Assembly: GCA_963843275.1 (NCBI GenBank)
Contig: CAWJJM010000004.1
Location: forward strand, 248,001-312,000
Length of the DNA stretch: 64,000 nt
Source of the DNA: CAWJJM01 sp963843275
GTDB taxonomy: Bacteria > Acidobacteriota > Thermoanaerobaculia > Multivoradales > JBCCEF01
Direction: 5' to 3'
The notes under the pieces were generated by a model that was not told the origin of the DNA, searched no databases, and saw nothing but the letters and a program-made list of their open reading frames with translations. Within the stretch, counting starts at the first letter, position 1. Each line of letters begins with the position of its first letter. Shown in pieces: positions 1 to 10,506 of the stretch. Both the position numbers and the translations under genes were made by a program.

Positions 1-24
1 CGACGGCGGCTGACCGCCCGCTCC

Positions 25-1133
<1,109 letters not shown>

Positions 1134-1137
<4 letters not shown>

Positions 1138-2828
1138 GCGCCGCCGCCGGCCGGCGCCGCACCCGCTGGGCCTGGCCGGCGCTCGCCGCGGTGCTCGCCT
1201 GGCTGGTCGGCTACCCGCTGCTGATCACCCTGCTCGAGGCCCTCGGGCTGGGCACCCCGGGCGCCGCCGGCGGCGCCGTCGCCGGCGGCCCGCTGGCCGG
1301 CTTCGCCGAGTTCTTCGCCCGCCCCGACGAGTGGCTGGCGCTGTGGCGCAGCCTGTGGATCTCCGCCGCGTCGGTGGGGCTGGCCGCGGCGGTGGGCGTG
1401 CCGCTCGGTTTCGTCTTCGAGCGCACCGAGTTCCCCGGCCGCCGGCTGCTCGGCGGCCTGGTGGCGCTGCCGGTGGCCCTGCCGCCGCTGGTCGGCGTCA
1501 TCGCCTTCCTCTTCCTCTACGGCGAGAGCGGCTTCGTCGCCCGCGGCCTCGAGGCGCTGCTCGGGCTCGACCGGCCGCCCTGGCGGCTCGGGGGCGCCGG
1601 GGCCATCCTGCTCGTCCACGCGTACTCGATGTACGTGTACTTCTACCTGTTCACGCGCGCCGCCCTGGCGCGCCTCGACGCCGCCCTGCTCGAGGCCGCG
1701 GCCTCGCTCGGCGCCTCGGCGACGCGCACCCTGCTGCGCGTCACCCTGCCGCTGCTGCGCCCGGCGCTGGCCGGCGCCGCCATCCTGACCTTCATGACCT
1801 CGCTGGCCTCGTTCTCGGCGCCCTACATCTTCGGCGGCGGCTTCCGGGTGATGACCACCCAGATCGTCTTCTCGAAGCTCAACGGCGACGTGCGGATGGC
1901 CCAGGTGGAGACGGTGGTGCTGGCGGCGGTGGCGCTGGTCGGGCTCGGCGCCCTGCAGCGCAGCAACCGGCTGAGCGGGGTCGCCGGCGCGGTGCGCGGG
2001 GTGGCGCCGGCGCGACGGCGGGTGCGCGGCCGCGCGGCGCGCGCCGCCGCGACGGCGGCGGGCTGGGGCCTGGCCGCGCTGCTGCTGCTGCCGCACGCCA
2101 CCGTGGTGCTGATCTCGCTGGTGCCCCCGGGCACCTGGACCACCGAGGCGCTGCCGCCGCGGCTGGCGCTCTCCAACTACGCCGCCGTCCTCACCCAGCC
2201 GGAGCACCTGCGGCCGGTCGGCAACTCGCTGTGGATGGCGACCGCCGCCACCGTCGCCGCGGTGGCCCTCGGCCTCGCCGCCGCCCGCGGCGCGGTGCTC
2301 GACCGCGGCCGCACCGGGCGGGCGCTCGAGAGCCTGCTGTCGCTGCCCTGGGCGGTGCCGGGGACCGTCTTCGCGGTGGCGCTGGCGACGACCTTCAGCG
2401 TCGACGCCCCGCTGGCCGGCCGCTTCGTGCTCATCGGGACGCCGCTGATCCTGCCGCTCGCCTACCTGCTCCGCGACCTGCCGCTGACCGGGCGGGCGGC
2501 GCTCTCCGGGCTCGGGCAGCTCGACCCGGCGCTCGAGGAGGCGGCGGCCTCGCTGGGCGCCTCGCGCTGGCGCACCCTGACGCGGGTGGTGGTGCCGCTG
2601 GTGCGGCCGGCGCTGGCCGCCGGTGCGGCGCTCGCCTTCATCACCGCGCTCGGCGACTTCGTCACCTCGATCGTCCTCTACACCTTCGAGACCCGGCCGA
2701 TCTCGATGGAGATCGTCGCCGCCCTGCGGCTGCAGGAGCTCGGCGTCGCCGGGGTCTACGGGGTGCTGCTGACGGCGGCGGGGGCGGGGGCGTTCGCGCT
2801 GTGGGGCCGCGGCGAGGCGCGGGCGTGA
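1134..2828 (+). CDS. ABC transporter permease, fused double-domain (FbpB/ThiP type)
   Basis: Inner-membrane permease, 564 aa, with two homologous permease halves in one chain, as in FbpB, ThiP and related iron/thiamine importers. Each half has an EAA loop where the ATPase docks: EAAASLGASATRTLLRVTLP around residues 187-206 and EEAAASLGASRWRTLTRVVV around 470. About 12 hydrophobic segments are visible. The GTG start overlaps the ATPase stop by 4 bases, and its own stop overlaps the start of the following MFS gene in the same way. Together with the ATPase it would form a complete importer once the solute-binding protein, probably just left of the window, is added. Fused architecture favours Fe3+ or thiamine over sugars, but this is inference. 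Confidence 0.9.
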
Positions 2829-4099
2829 GCCGGGCGGCGTCGATGCGGCGCATCTGGGTGCTGATGGCCACGGTGTTCGTGGACATGATCGGCTTCCTGA
2901 TCGTCCTGCCGCTGCTGCCCTTCTACGCCGAGCGCTTCGGGGCCAGCGACACCACCATCGGGCTGCTGATCTCCGCCTTCGCCTTCGCCCAGCTCACCAG
3001 CGCGCCGCTGTGGGGACGGCTGTCGGACCGCCTCGGCCGCCGGCCGGTGATCCTCGGCAGTCTGCTGCTGTCGGCGGCGGCCTTCGTGGTCTTCGGACTG
3101 TCGCGCTCGGTGTGGATGCTGTTCGTGTCGCGCTTCGTCCAGGGGCTCGGCACCGGCACCACCGGCGTCGTCCAGGCCTACGTCTCCGACTCGGTGGCCC
3201 CGGAGCAGCGCACCCGGGCCCTGGGCTGGCTCAGCGCCGCCACCAGCGCCGGCGTCGTGCTGGGCCCGGCGATCGGCTCGCTGTCGACGCGGATGTCGCC
3301 GGAAGCCCCCGGCTTCGTCGCCGCGGCCCTGTGCCTGGCGAACTTCGTCTTCGCCCGCTGGATGCTGCCGGAGTCGGTCGACGAGAAGGCCGGAGCCGAC
3401 GAGGGCGCGGCGGCCGCCGCCGCGGCGGCGCGCCCCGAGCCGGAGCGCTCTTCGCTGCGCCAGGCGCTGGTCCGCGTGCTGACCCACCCGGCCTCCGACC
3501 TGTCGCGCCTGGTGTGGGTCTACGCCCTGGGGATGATGGCCTTCATGGCGATGAACGGCGTCATCGTCCTCTACCTGGAGCGCGAGTTCGGGGTCACCGT
3601 GAAGAACGTCGGATGGTTCTACACCTACGTCGGGGCGATCTCGCTCTTCATGAGGGCGGTCCTGCTGGGACCGATCAACGACTGGCTGGGCGACGTCCGC
3701 ACCCTGCGCATCGGCGCCCTCAGCCTGGCCTGCGGCCTCGCCGCGGCGCCGCTGCCCGGGACGCTCCTCGGCCTCGCCGCGGTGATCGCCCTGGTGCCGG
3801 TGGGGACGGCGCTGCTGTTCCCCGCCACCAGCTCGCTGATCTCGCGCCACTCGCGGCGCGACGAGGTGGGGCAGAACCTCGGCGTGCAGCAGGGCTTCGG
3901 CGGCGTCTCGCGGATGCTGGGCCCGATCTGGGCCACCGCCGCCTTCGGCTACGTCAGCCGCGCCGCCCCCTTCTGGCTGTCGGCCGGGCTGGTGGCGGGG
4001 GTGTTCCTGATCGCCCTCGGCATCTCCAGCCCACGGCGGGTCGAGCGCCCGGAGAGGGAGCCGGTCGGACCCGAGAGCGGCGCCGTCGAGCCGCCCTAG
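2825..4099 (+). CDS. MFS transporter (TetA/multidrug-efflux-like)
   Basis: Major facilitator superfamily membrane protein, 424 aa from the GTG that overlaps the permease stop by 4 bases (GTGA). An in-frame ATG at 2843 is an equally good start. It opens with a membrane helix (WVLMATVFVDMIGFLIVLPL). The MFS motif A GRLSDRLGRRPVIL lies between TM2 and TM3, and a TetA-like motif C region (GVVLGPAIGS) lies in TM5. A hydrophilic Ala-rich loop separates the two six-helix halves, and the second half ends at about residue 400. This layout is that of drug/proton antiporters in the TetA group. Coupling to an importer operon is unusual; it may export a toxic or chelated form of the imported substrate. 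Substrate unknown. Confidence 0.88.
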   Translation: MSRAASMRRIWVLMATVFVDMIGFLIVLPLLPFYAERFGASDTTIGLLISAFAFAQLTSAPLWGRLSDRLGRRPVILGSLLLSAAAFVVFGLSRSVWMLFVSRFVQGLGTGTTGVVQAYVSDSVAPEQRTRALGWLSAATSAGVVLGPAIGSLSTRMSPEAPGFVAAALCLANFVFARWMLPESVDEKAGADEGAAAAAAAARPEPERSSLRQALVRVLTHPASDLSRLVWVYALGMMAFMAMNGVIVLYLEREFGVTVKNVGWFYTYVGAISLFMRAVLLGPINDWLGDVRTLRIGALSLACGLAAAPLPGTLLGLAAVIALVPVGTALLFPATSSLISRHSRRDEVGQNLGVQQGFGGVSRMLGPIWATAAFGYVSRAAPFWLSAGLVAGVFLIALGISSPRRVERPEREPVGPESGAVEPP

Positions 4100-4151
4100 A
4101 AGGTCCTTCGCCCCACCCCTCGGGGGCGGTCCGACCGGCGGTCGCCGCGGA

Positions 4152-4172
4152 TACGATCGGCCGGAAAGGAGA
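4152..4172 (+). promoter_or_regulatory. Putative -10 (TACGAT) and Shine-Dalgarno for the S46 peptidase
   Basis: A TACGAT hexamer at 4152-4157 lies in the short gap after the MFS gene, followed by AAAGGAGA at 4165-4172, 9 nt before the ATG at 4182. No clear -35 is seen. The Shine-Dalgarno supports the chosen start; the -10 call is tentative. Confidence 0.45.
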
Positions 4173-4181
4173 GCCCCCACG

Positions 4182-6317
4182 ATGCCCCACGCCACCGTCG
4201 CGCCCCGGCCCGGCCGCGGCCCCGCCGCCGCCCTGCTGCTCGCCCTCGTCCTCGCTCCGTGCGCCGCCGCGCCGCCGGCGGCGGCCGACGAGGGCATGTG
4301 GCTGCTCAACGACTTCCCCGAAGCCCTGCTCGCCGAGCGCTACGGCTTCACCCTCTCCCCCGCCTGGCTCGACCACGTGCGCGAAGCGGCCGTCCGTTTC
4401 AACAACGGCGGCTCCGGCTCCTTCGTCTCTCCCGACGGCCTGGTGATCACTAACCACCACGTCGGGCGCGACTGCATCCAGAAGCTGTCGACGGCCGAGC
4501 ACGACGCCGTCGCCGCGGGCTTCGTCGCCGCCGGCCGCGAGGACGAGCGGGCGTGCCCCGACCTCGAGCTCAACGTCCTCGACTCCATCGAGCGGGTGAC
4601 CGAGCGCGTGCGCGGCGCGGTGCGGCCGGGGACGAGCCCCGAGGAGGCCGCCGCCGCCCGCCGCGCGGCGACCGCCGGCATCGAGGCCGAGTGCCACCAG
4701 GCCACCGGCCTGCGCTGCGACGTCGTCACCCTCTACGAGGGCGGCGAGTACGACCTCTACCGCTACCGGCGCTACACGGACGTCCGGCTGGTCTTCGCCC
4801 CGGAGGCCCAGCTCGCCTCCTTCGGGGGCGATCCCGACAACTTCGAGTACCCGCGCTTCGACCTCGACGTGTCGCTGTTCCGCGTCTACCGGGACGGCCG
4901 GCCGCTGCACCCCGCCTCCTACCTGCCCTTCGACCCCAGCGGGCCCGAGCAGGGCTCGGTGGTCTTCGTCGCCGGCAACCCGGGGTCCACCGGACGGCTC
5001 TCGACCCTCGCCCAGCTCGCCTGGCTGCGCGACGTCGCCTACCCCTTCCGCCAGACGGCGCTCGAAGCGCGCCACGCCGAGCTCGCCACCTTCGCCGCCC
5101 GCGGCGCCGAGCAGGCGCGCATCTCGCGCGGCGCCCAGCTCGGTGTCGAGAACTCGCTCAAGGCGATCGGCGGCTACCTCGCCGGCCTCCTCGACGAGGG
5201 GGTGATGGCGGAGAAGGAGCGGCAGGAGCAGGCCCTGCGCCGGCGGGTGGCGGCGGACCCGGAGCTCGCCGCCGAGATCGGCGACCCCTGGGGCGAGATC
5301 GCCGCGGCGCTCGATCTCCACCGCACCGTCTTCGCACGCGAGCAGGCGTTCGCCGCGCTCGACCGCCTGCGGCTGCCGTCGATCGCCCAGCGCATCGTGC
5401 GGCTCGCCGCGGAACGGGACAAGCCCAACGGCGAGCGCCTCGCGCCCTACCGCGAGAGCGCCCTGCCGTCGCTCTACCAGCGCCTCTACTCCCCGGCGCC
5501 GATCTACCCGGAGTACGAGGAGTTCCTGCTCGCCGGGGCCCTGCGCAACCTGTACTTCCAGCTCGGCCCCACCCATCCGCTGGTCCTCGCCCTGCTCGGC
5601 GACCGCGGCCCGGAGGAGGTCGCCCACGACGCGGTCGCCGGCACCCGGCTCGGCGACGTCGCCTTCCGCCAGCAGCTCGTCGCCGGCGGCAGCGCGGCGG
5701 TGGCCGCCTCCGACGACCCGCTGCTCGTCCTGATGCGGCGCATCGAGCCCTACGACCGCGAGATCGACGACCTGGTGCGGGAGCGCGTCGAGTCGGTGGA
5801 GGAGAGCGCCGGAGCCCGCATCGCCCGCGTCTGGTTCCAACTCCACCAGCGCGACACCTACCCCGACGCCACCTTCACGCTGCGCCTGTCGTTCGGCGTG
5901 GTCGAGGGCTACGACGTCGAGGCCGGGACGATCCCCTGGGTCACCACCTTCGGCGGCCTGTTCCACCGCGCCGAGCGCTTCGGCGGCCGGCCGCCCTTCG
6001 ACGTGCCGCCGCGGCTGGCGGCGGCCCGCGGCGCGGTCGATCCCTCGACGCCGCTCGACTTCGTCTCCACCAACGACATCATCGGCGGCAACTCCGGCAG
6101 CCCGGTGATCGACCGCGAGGGGCGCTTCGTCGGCATCATCTTCGACGGCAACCTGTGGATGCTGCCCAACCGCTTCGTCTACTCCGACGCGCGGGCGCGC
6201 GCCGTCTCGGTGGACGCCCGCGGCATCCTCGCGGCGCTGACCGAGGTCTACCCGGCCCGCCACGTGGCGGACGAGCTGCTGGCGGGGGCGCGGGAGGCGG
6301 CCGGCGGGGGAAAATGA
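4182..6317 (+). CDS. S46 family peptidase (dipeptidyl-peptidase 7-like), secreted
   Basis: Serine exopeptidase that removes dipeptides from peptide N-termini in the periplasm or at the surface, 711 aa, the normal S46 length. An N-terminal signal peptide (hydrophobic run ending CAAAPPAAADE) precedes a chymotrypsin-like double barrel split by a helical domain. The triad is visible: His93 in TNHHVG (most homologues have Cys after the His), Asp219 in GDPDNFEYPR and Ser638 in GNSGSPV. The residue 18 after the nucleophile is Gly656 (IFDGN). In characterised members this S1-pocket position is Gly in DPP7 (hydrophobic P1) and Arg in DPP11 (acidic P1), so a DPP7-type preference is predicted. A strong Shine-Dalgarno supports the start. 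It is probably part of a peptide-scavenging lifestyle together with the TonB-dependent receptor. Confidence 0.95.
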   Translation: MPHATVAPRPGRGPAAALLLALVLAPCAAAPPAAADEGMWLLNDFPEALLAERYGFTLSPAWLDHVREAAVRFNNGGSGSFVSPDGLVITNHHVGRDCIQKLSTAEHDAVAAGFVAAGREDERACPDLELNVLDSIERVTERVRGAVRPGTSPEEAAAARRAATAGIEAECHQATGLRCDVVTLYEGGEYDLYRYRRYTDVRLVFAPEAQLASFGGDPDNFEYPRFDLDVSLFRVYRDGRPLHPASYLPFDPSGPEQGSVVFVAGNPGSTGRLSTLAQLAWLRDVAYPFRQTALEARHAELATFAARGAEQARISRGAQLGVENSLKAIGGYLAGLLDEGVMAEKERQEQALRRRVAADPELAAEIGDPWGEIAAALDLHRTVFAREQAFAALDRLRLPSIAQRIVRLAAERDKPNGERLAPYRESALPSLYQRLYSPAPIYPEYEEFLLAGALRNLYFQLGPTHPLVLALLGDRGPEEVAHDAVAGTRLGDVAFRQQLVAGGSAAVAASDDPLLVLMRRIEPYDREIDDLVRERVESVEESAGARIARVWFQLHQRDTYPDATFTLRLSFGVVEGYDVEAGTIPWVTTFGGLFHRAERFGGRPPFDVPPRLAAARGAVDPSTPLDFVSTNDIIGGNSGSPVIDREGRFVGIIFDGNLWMLPNRFVYSDARARAVSVDARGILAALTEVYPARHVADELLAGAREAAGGGK

Positions 6318-6342
6318 ACGAGGCGGCCTGGCGGCCGCCTCG
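6313..6342 (-). terminator. Intrinsic terminator of the initiator tRNA
   Basis: A perfect 10-bp stem (6319-6328 with 6333-6342) and a 4-nt loop lie directly after the tRNA in the minus direction. On that strand they are followed by a T-rich TTCATTTT. The hairpin also sits just past the S46 stop codon and could slow transcription from the other side, but the T tract is on the tRNA side. Confidence 0.75.
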
Positions 6343-6354
6343 GGTGGATCGGGA

Positions 6355-6431
<77 letters not shown>

Positions 6432-6462
6432 TCATGGCGCCACGTCGCCGTGGCGGACGAAA

Positions 6463-6491
6463 AGGATCGCACACGGTACCGGGCCTGTCAA
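6463..6491 (-). promoter_or_regulatory. Sigma-70 type promoter of tRNA-fMet
   Basis: On the minus strand a consensus -35 TTGACA (6486-6491) is followed after 17 nt by GATCCT (6463-6468) as a weak -10. This predicts a transcript start about 25 nt before the mature tRNA 5' end at 6431. The exact -35 in such GC-rich DNA makes this one of the better promoters in the window. Confidence 0.65.
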
Positions 6492-6535
6492 CTCGAGATC
6501 GGTGGCCGGCGCGCGGCCGGCGGCCGCCGGCCACC

Positions 6536-7996
6536 TCAGTCGAGGTAGCCGAGAGCGCGCAGCTCGTCGAGGGCGGGCGCCGCGGGGGCCCCGGCCGGCG
6601 CCAGGTCGACCAGGGCGCGGTCGAGCTTGCCCGTGAGGCGGCGGACCAGGGCGGGGCGGGCGGGCGCCAGGTCGCGGCGCTCGCCGGGATCGGCGGCCAG
6701 GTCGTAGAGGCGCACGGCGCCCCCACCGCCGCGGTCGACGAGGAGCTTCCAGCGCCCCTGCCGCAGGCTCCACCAGGCGCCGGCCGAGGCCACCTCCGGC
6801 GGCGGCTCCCCCGCGGCGCCGTCCGGCCGGCCGGGGCGGCGCGCCCGCAGGGTGCTCCCGGCCCCTTCCGCCGCCGCCGGGTCGCGCAGCCGGCGCAGCA
6901 GGCTGTGCCCCTCGAGCGGCAGGGCGCGCGGGTCGATCCCGGCCAGCTCGAGCAGGGTGGGGGCGACGTCGAGCAGGGTGACCGGGGTGGCGATCCGCGC
7001 CGCGCGGCCGGCGGGCAGGTGGACGATCAGCGGCACCCGCACCTCCTCCTCGTACAGCGACCGGCAGTGGCGCAGGTGGCCGTGCTCGAGGAACGACTCG
7101 CCGTGGTCGGAGAGCACCACCACCACGGCGCGGTCGCGGACGCCGCGGGCCTCGAGCGCCGCCAGCAGGTCGGCGAGCTGGCGGTCGGCGAAGACGACCT
7201 CGTCGTCGTAGAGGTCGACGAGGTGCGCGAGCTCGCCGGCGTCCAGCCCGGCACGCCGCCGCGCCGCCGCGCCCGGGGCGGGCGTCGCCCCGCCCGCGTA
7301 GAGGCGCGCCGCCGCCGGCCGCGGGTCGCCGGCGGCGACCTCGGCCCGGCCGCTCCAGGAGCCCGCGAAGCGCCGCGTCGCGGCCCCGGGGGGCGGGCGG
7401 TACGGGTCGTGGGGATCGAGGTAGTGGAGGTAGAGGAAGAACGGCTCGGGCAGCAGCGCCAGGGCGGTGCGCGCGCCGCGGGTGACGCAGCGGCCGTCGC
7501 GCCAGGTGCAGTCGTCGAGGAAGAGGTCGAAGCCGCGGCCGAAACCGCCGCGGCGGTTGATCTCCCCCGGCCGGGCGCGCACCACGGGGCTGGCCGAGAC
7601 CGCCGCCGTCCGGTAGCCGCGCCGCCGCAGCAGCGCGGGCAGGACCGGCAGCTCCGCCGGGATCCCGAGGTCGCCGGGCGCGTGGGCGCCGAAGCGGGCC
7701 GGGTGCCGCGACGTCAGCAGCGCATCGACCGAGGGGAAGGTGCAGGGGGCGAGGGTCCGCGCCCGCTCGAAGACCACCGACTCCCGCGCCAGGCGGTCCA
7801 GGGCCAGCGTGGTGCGGCGCGCCGCGCCGTAGGCGCCCACGTGGTCCGCCCGCAGCGTGTCGACGACGATCAGAACGAGGTTCGGCGGCGGCGGCGCGGC
7901 CCGCCCCGCGCAGGCCGCCAGCCCGGCGGCGGCGAGGAGCGCCGCGGCGGCGAGCGGCCACGGCGCGCGGCGGGGCGCGGGAGCGGAGCGGAGCAT
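6536..7996 (-). CDS. Sulfatase-like hydrolase/transferase, lipid-anchored or secreted
   Basis: Alkaline-phosphatase-superfamily protein, 486 aa, with an N-terminal hydrophobic segment ending LLAAAGLAACAG, which reads as a lipobox. The first metal motif is VVDTLRADHVGAYG and the second LSDHGESFLEHGH, both typical of sulfatases. At the position of the formylglycine Cys/Ser (C-x-P-S-R in true sulfatases) the sequence is CTFPSVDALLTSRHP, with Thr aligned to the nucleophile, as in phosphoglycerol transferases such as LtaS. It may therefore be a phosphotransferase or phosphodiesterase rather than a sulfatase. The gene starts 46 nt after the methyltransferase stop, so the two are probably one transcript. 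Substrate unknown. Confidence 0.85.
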   Translation of the reverse strand: MLRSAPAPRRAPWPLAAAALLAAAGLAACAGRAAPPPPNLVLIVVDTLRADHVGAYGAARRTTLALDRLARESVVFERARTLAPCTFPSVDALLTSRHPARFGAHAPGDLGIPAELPVLPALLRRRGYRTAAVSASPVVRARPGEINRRGGFGRGFDLFLDDCTWRDGRCVTRGARTALALLPEPFFLYLHYLDPHDPYRPPPGAATRRFAGSWSGRAEVAAGDPRPAAARLYAGGATPAPGAAARRRAGLDAGELAHLVDLYDDEVVFADRQLADLLAALEARGVRDRAVVVVLSDHGESFLEHGHLRHCRSLYEEEVRVPLIVHLPAGRAARIATPVTLLDVAPTLLELAGIDPRALPLEGHSLLRRLRDPAAAEGAGSTLRARRPGRPDGAAGEPPPEVASAGAWWSLRQGRWKLLVDRGGGGAVRLYDLAADPGERRDLAPARPALVRRLTGKLDRALVDLAPAGAPAAPALDELRALGYLD

Positions 7997-8042
7997 GCCG
8001 CCATCATCGCACCCGGCCGGCGCGGGGACGGGGCGGGGCCGT

Positions 8043-8693
8043 TCAGTCGGCGAGGTGGTCGAGGAACTCGCGCCCCACCAGCTCGCGCAGGGCGGCGAGC
8101 TCGCGCGGCCGCGGCGCGGCGCGGCGTGCCTCGGCGATCAGCACGTGGGGCAGCTCGGCGGTCTCGACGTAGCGCTCGTGACGCTCGAGGCCGCGGAACA
8201 GCTCCTGCGGGCTCTCCCCCCAGCGGCACCAGGTGACGTCGTCGAAGCCGCAGGCGCCGAGCGCCCGGCCGAGCAGCTCACGGTTCCACAGGAACTGGTG
8301 GCGCCAGCCGTGGAAGGCGCGGTTGGTCCCCAGCGCCCGCCGCTCCTTCTCCTCCGCCGGCGCCGCGGTCGCGTAGTGCGTCAGCCAGACCCAGTCGAGG
8401 TTCGGGGTCGACAGCCGCAGCCAGCCGCCGGGGACCAGCACGCGGTGGCACTCGACGAGGAAGTCGATCGCCCGGTCGATCCGCAGGTGCTCGAGGAAGT
8501 GCTCCGCGTAGATCGCCTCGACGTCGTGGAAGTGCAGACCCTCGGTGACGTCGGCCACCACGTCGACCCCCGGCAGGTCCTGGATGTCGAGGTTGAGCCA
8601 GCCCTCGAGCCGCTCGCGGCCGGCGCCGACGTGGAGGCGCAGCGGGCGCGGCGTCGCGGCGGCGCGGCGGCGGCGGCGAAAGCGGAAGGGCAT
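8043..8693 (-). CDS. Class I SAM-dependent methyltransferase
   Basis: 216 aa from the ATG at 8693, chosen because the longer reading frame would run into the eno promoter with low-complexity Ala/Arg sequence. After a basic N-terminus come the SAM-binding motif LRLHVGAGRERLEGWLNLDI (about residues 17-36), an acidic ribose-binding region (DVVADV) and the post-motif II stretch HFLEHLRIDRAIDFL, then VLVPGGWLRLSTPNL. This is the type-11/predicted SAM methyltransferase pattern seen in many surface-glycan clusters. The substrate cannot be told. It is upstream of, and co-directional with, the sulfatase-like gene. Confidence 0.8.
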   Translation of the reverse strand: MPFRFRRRRRAAATPRPLRLHVGAGRERLEGWLNLDIQDLPGVDVVADVTEGLHFHDVEAIYAEHFLEHLRIDRAIDFLVECHRVLVPGGWLRLSTPNLDWVWLTHYATAAPAEEKERRALGTNRAFHGWRHQFLWNRELLGRALGACGFDDVTWCRWGESPQELFRGLERHERYVETAELPHVLIAEARRAAPRPRELAALRELVGREFLDHLAD

Positions 8694-8785
8694 GGGCGGA
8701 GGGCGCGCGGCGGCGGCCGCGACGGCGGCGATCCTAACAGCCCGCGGGGGGGCGGCCGGCAGCTGCGGCGACAGGGCCCGGGGGG

Positions 8786-8808
8786 TACAATCGCCCACCG
8801 GAGGAGGT
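8786..8808 (+). promoter_or_regulatory. eno -10 element and ribosome binding site
   Basis: TACAAT at 8786-8791 is followed by GAGGAGGT at 8801-8808, 4 nt before the eno ATG. The upstream region is too GC-rich to show a convincing -35. Confidence 0.55.
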
Positions 8809-8812
8809 TTGC

Positions 8813-10114
8813 ATGTTTGCCATCGATGAGATCCTGGCCCGCGAGATCCTCGACTCCCGCGGCAACCCCACCCTGGAGGTGGACTGCGTCCTCGACAGCG
8901 GCGCCGGCGGCCGTGCGGCGGTGCCCTCGGGCGCCTCGACCGGCCGCCGCGAGGCGCTGGAGCTGCGCGACGGCGGCAAGCGGTACGGCGGCAAGGGGGT
9001 GCGCAAGGCGGTCGAGCACGTACGCGACGAGATCGCGCCGAAGCTGGTCGGCTCCGACGCCCGCGACCAGGCGGCGCTCGACCGCATGTTGCGCGACCTC
9101 GACGGCACCCCGAACAAGAGCCGCCTGGGCGCCAACGCCGTGCTCGGGGTGTCGCTGGCCATCGCCAAGGCGGCCGCCGACGCCTCCGGCCTGCCCTTCT
9201 ACGCCTATCTCGGCGGCCCGGCGGCCACCGTGCTGCCGGTGCCGATGCTCAACGTGCTCAACGGCGGCGTCCACGCCGACAACTCCGTCGACGTCCAGGA
9301 GTTCATGATCGTGCCGGTGGGCTTCCAGCGCTACTCCGAGGCGCTGCGGGCGAGCGTCGAGGTCTACCACACCCTCAAGTCGGTCCTGAAGTCGCGCGGC
9401 CTGGGGACGGCGGTGGGCGACGAGGGCGGCTTCGCGCCGAACCTGGGGAGCAACCGCGAGGCCCTCGACCTGCTGGTGGCGGCGATCGACCAGGCCGGCT
9501 ACCGGCCGGGGCGCGACCTCGCCGTCGCCATCGACGTGGCGGCCAGCGAGCTGGTCGCCAAGCGGCGCGGCAAGAAGATCGCCTACGCCCTGGAGGGCGA
9601 GGGGCGCGAGGGCCTGTCGAGCGGCGACCTGATCGACTGGTACGAGGAGCTGGTCGACGCCTACCCGCTGATCTCGATCGAGGACGGGCTGGCCGAGGAC
9701 GACTGGGAGGGCTGGAAGGAGCTCACCACCCGCCTCGGCGCGCGGCTGCAGATCGTCGGCGACGACGTCTTCGTCACCAATCCGGAGATCGTGGCGGAGG
9801 GGATCGCCGACGGGGTCGCCAACGCCCTGCTGGTCAAGCTGAACCAGATCGGCACCCTGTCGGAGACCCTGGCGGCCGTGGAGCTGGCCAAGACCAACGG
9901 CTACGCCAACGTGATCAGCCACCGTTCGGGCGAGACGCGCGACACCACCATCTGCGACCTGGCGGTCGGCACCCGCGCCGGCCAGATCAAGACGGGGGCG
10001 CCGTGCCGCACCGACCGGGTGGAGAAGTACAATCGGTTGTTGCGGATCGAGGAGGAGCTCGGCGCGGAGGCGTTCTACCCCGGCGCCGCCTCCTTCCCCC
10101 GCTGGCGCCCCTGA
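8813..10114 (+). CDS. eno: Enolase
   Basis: Glycolytic 2-phosphoglycerate dehydratase, cytoplasmic, 433 aa, full length. The N-terminal domain starts IDEILAREILDSRGNPTLEV, with SGASTG in the mobile loop. Then come the Mg ligands Asp/Glu/Asp (DVAASEL, SIEDGL, GDDVFVTNP), the catalytic Lys in LLVKLNQIGT and the SHRSGET signature. The core reads SHRSGETRDTTICDLAVGT where most enolases have EDTFIADLAV. This is a modest change away from the metal site. A strong Shine-Dalgarno supports the start. The next gene, an FtsB/DivIC protein 7 nt downstream, is a neighbour seen in many bacteria. Confidence 0.98.
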   Translation: MFAIDEILAREILDSRGNPTLEVDCVLDSGAGGRAAVPSGASTGRREALELRDGGKRYGGKGVRKAVEHVRDEIAPKLVGSDARDQAALDRMLRDLDGTPNKSRLGANAVLGVSLAIAKAAADASGLPFYAYLGGPAATVLPVPMLNVLNGGVHADNSVDVQEFMIVPVGFQRYSEALRASVEVYHTLKSVLKSRGLGTAVGDEGGFAPNLGSNREALDLLVAAIDQAGYRPGRDLAVAIDVAASELVAKRRGKKIAYALEGEGREGLSSGDLIDWYEELVDAYPLISIEDGLAEDDWEGWKELTTRLGARLQIVGDDVFVTNPEIVAEGIADGVANALLVKLNQIGTLSETLAAVELAKTNGYANVISHRSGETRDTTICDLAVGTRAGQIKTGAPCRTDRVEKYNRLLRIEEELGAEAFYPGAASFPRWRP

Positions 10115-10121
10115 CCCGCCG

Positions 10122-10505
10122 ATGAGCGACCCCGCCGACAGAGCGCGTGCGGACCCCGCCCCGCCGCCCCGCCGCCCCGCGCTGCTGCGGCCGCTGGGCG
10201 TCACCGTGGTGGTGTTCCTGCTGGCGCTCTTCGGCGTGGCCGGCGTGAAGACCTGGCGCGACCTGGCGGTCGTCGAGCGGCGCGAGACCGAGCTGCGCGC
10301 CGAGATCGCCCGCACCCGGCAGGAGATCGGCAGCCTCGAGCACCGCCTCGAGCGCCTGCGCGACGACCCGGCCACCCTCGAACGGCTGGCCCGCAGCGAG
10401 CTCGACATGGTCTACCCCGACGAGCTCGTCGTCCTGCTGCCCGAGGAGGCGGCGCCGGAGGGCGGCGCGGCCGCGGCCCCCGCCCCGGACGGCGCCTCCC
10501 CCTAG
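10122..10505 (+). CDS. Septum formation initiator (FtsB/DivIC family)
   Basis: Small bitopic divisome protein, 127 aa. A Pro/Arg-rich cytoplasmic tail is followed by one membrane helix (VTVVVFLLALFGVAGV, about residues 27-42). A periplasmic coiled coil then runs from about residues 48-90 with heptads such as LRAEIARTRQEIGSLEHRL. It ends with a short conserved patch (LERLARSELDMVYPDELVV) that resembles the FtsB C-terminus. In other bacteria this family bridges FtsL and FtsQ and activates FtsWI. It lies 7 nt after eno, a very common pairing. The last ~20 residues are Ala/Pro-rich and probably disordered. Confidence 0.88.
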   Translation: MSDPADRARADPAPPPRRPALLRPLGVTVVVFLLALFGVAGVKTWRDLAVVERRETELRAEIARTRQEIGSLEHRLERLRDDPATLERLARSELDMVYPDELVVLLPEEAAPEGGAAAAPAPDGASP

Positions 10506-10506
10506 G

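Noticed and set aside
3954..6263. 769-aa minus-strand frame opposite the S46 peptidase
   Set aside because: Composition is the antisense shadow of the peptidase gene; no motif, and it would overlap a gene with complete catalytic residues.
8043..8798. Longer methyltransferase starting at 8798
   Set aside because: The first 35 residues are Ala/Pro/Arg-rich and would overlap the eno -10; the ATG at 8693 fits better.
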